From the NCBI GenBank assembly GCA_045595425.1, contig JAZOAL010000067.1, forward strand, positions 1-6,866: a stretch of DNA of 6,866 bases, given 5' to 3'. Source of the stretch: SIG710 sp045595425 (GTDB lineage Bacteria; Bacillota; Clostridia; Oscillospirales; CAG-272). The first letter of the stretch is position 1; each line of letters opens with the position of its first letter. Positions 6,451 through 6,866 of the stretch are shown in pieces. Below the pieces are notes generated by a model. The model was not told where the DNA came from, made no database searches, and saw only the letters and a program-made list of their open reading frames with translations. A program made the translations under genes and the position numbers.

Positions 6451-6866
6451 TATAAATACGATGGGTTCGATAATGTCATAGAGGAAACCCACAATTCTAC
6501 TCGGATTTATAATACATTCGATTCAAACAATCGCTTGGCAAGCGTTCAGATAGTATCCGGTGACCTTGACTTGGTATCAGAGCCGCTTTATGAACAGAAC
6601 GCCGACGGAAAGACCTATCCGGATGAAGCTATGGTTGGGGTCTGCTATGACACGGGCAAGCTGATCTCGGCCACAACAAAAGACCGCTTTGGCAGAGCTG
6701 AGCGCCGAAAAGTGATGATGAATTACAATGCAAGACGTCACGCTTTAGATGAATACGGTTACTATGCTTCAGCAGAGGAAGGCGGAACTCGTCTTACATC
6801 ACTTGTAAACAGTATCACTCAAACCTACGGCGAAGACGGCATACAAAATCTTTCCTATGAATATGA
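6439..6866 (+). pseudogene. Displaced RHS core fragment (second orphan), runs off the right edge
   Basis: From ATA 6439 the frame is open to the window end and encodes RHS core sequence, e.g. YDGFDNVIEETHNSTRIYNT, TKDRFGRAERRKVMMNYNAR and YGYYASAEEGGTRLTSLV. It aligns without gaps to 2875-3302 of the large gene, 373/428 bases identical by my count. Homology continues leftward to about 6417 (ATG 6419, giving MLDNNNE against MVDNCEE in the large gene), but one base is missing there, so that ATG meets TAG at 6440 and the core frame is preceded by TGA at 6436. There is no convincing start: the first in-frame ATG, 6631, has no clear ribosome binding site. It is probably the left end of another silent core-plus-tip cassette whose tip lies outside the window. 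Because it continues past the edge, a fused or repaired product cannot be excluded. Confidence 0.8.

Noticed and set aside
1..6866. IS elements, CRISPR arrays, tRNA or rRNA genes
   Set aside because: No transposase coding, terminal inverted repeats, spaced short repeats or structural RNA features were seen. All repeats found are RHS core homology.

Overview
The window is a polymorphic-toxin (RHS/YD-repeat) locus, entirely on the + strand. The protein sequences (YD repeats ending in the classic RHS core signature, a VTIDP-type N-terminal region as in WapA-like wall proteins, and a carbohydrate-binding-like insert), the strong GGAGG ribosome binding site and the moderate-to-low GC suggest a Gram-positive Firmicute, most likely a gut-type Clostridia (Ruminococcus/Lachnospira-like). 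The taxon is inferred from style only.

Layout. (1) 1-4758: a very large RHS protein whose reading frame is open at the left edge, so its true N-terminus lies outside the window. It has a VTIDP region, a first block of YD repeats, a carbohydrate-binding-like module, a long second block of YD repeats, the RHS core terminus and a variable C-terminal tip that looks like a papain-like cysteine peptidase toxin. (2) 4766-5236: a small membrane-anchored protein 7 bp downstream, the likely cognate immunity protein. (3) 5248-5958: a displaced (orphan) RHS C-terminal cassette. It keeps only the last ~31 codons of conserved core, then a different tip with a hydrophobic pretoxin segment and an unrecognised ~94-residue toxin domain, and it has no start codon of its own. 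(4) 5958-6362: a DUF5071-like helical protein, the likely immunity partner of the orphan tip, coupled by a TAATG overlap and/or an internal TTG start. (5) 6363-6418: a short spacer with a hairpin. (6) ~6417-6866: a second displaced piece of RHS core that runs off the right edge and carries a 1-nt deletion near its left end.

How it works together. The full-length gene would export or display one toxin tip with its immunity gene behind it. The downstream cassettes are silent or archival tips with their own immunity gene, joined to core homology. The 93-bp core repeat is in the same reading frame in both copies, so recombination across it would put the second tip directly onto the large core. 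Two observations stand out. A perfect consensus sigma-A promoter (TTGACA-N17-TATAAT) sits inside the RHS core coding sequence. The second displaced core piece also begins at a copy of this promoter, and its 1-nt deletion shortens the spacer to 16.
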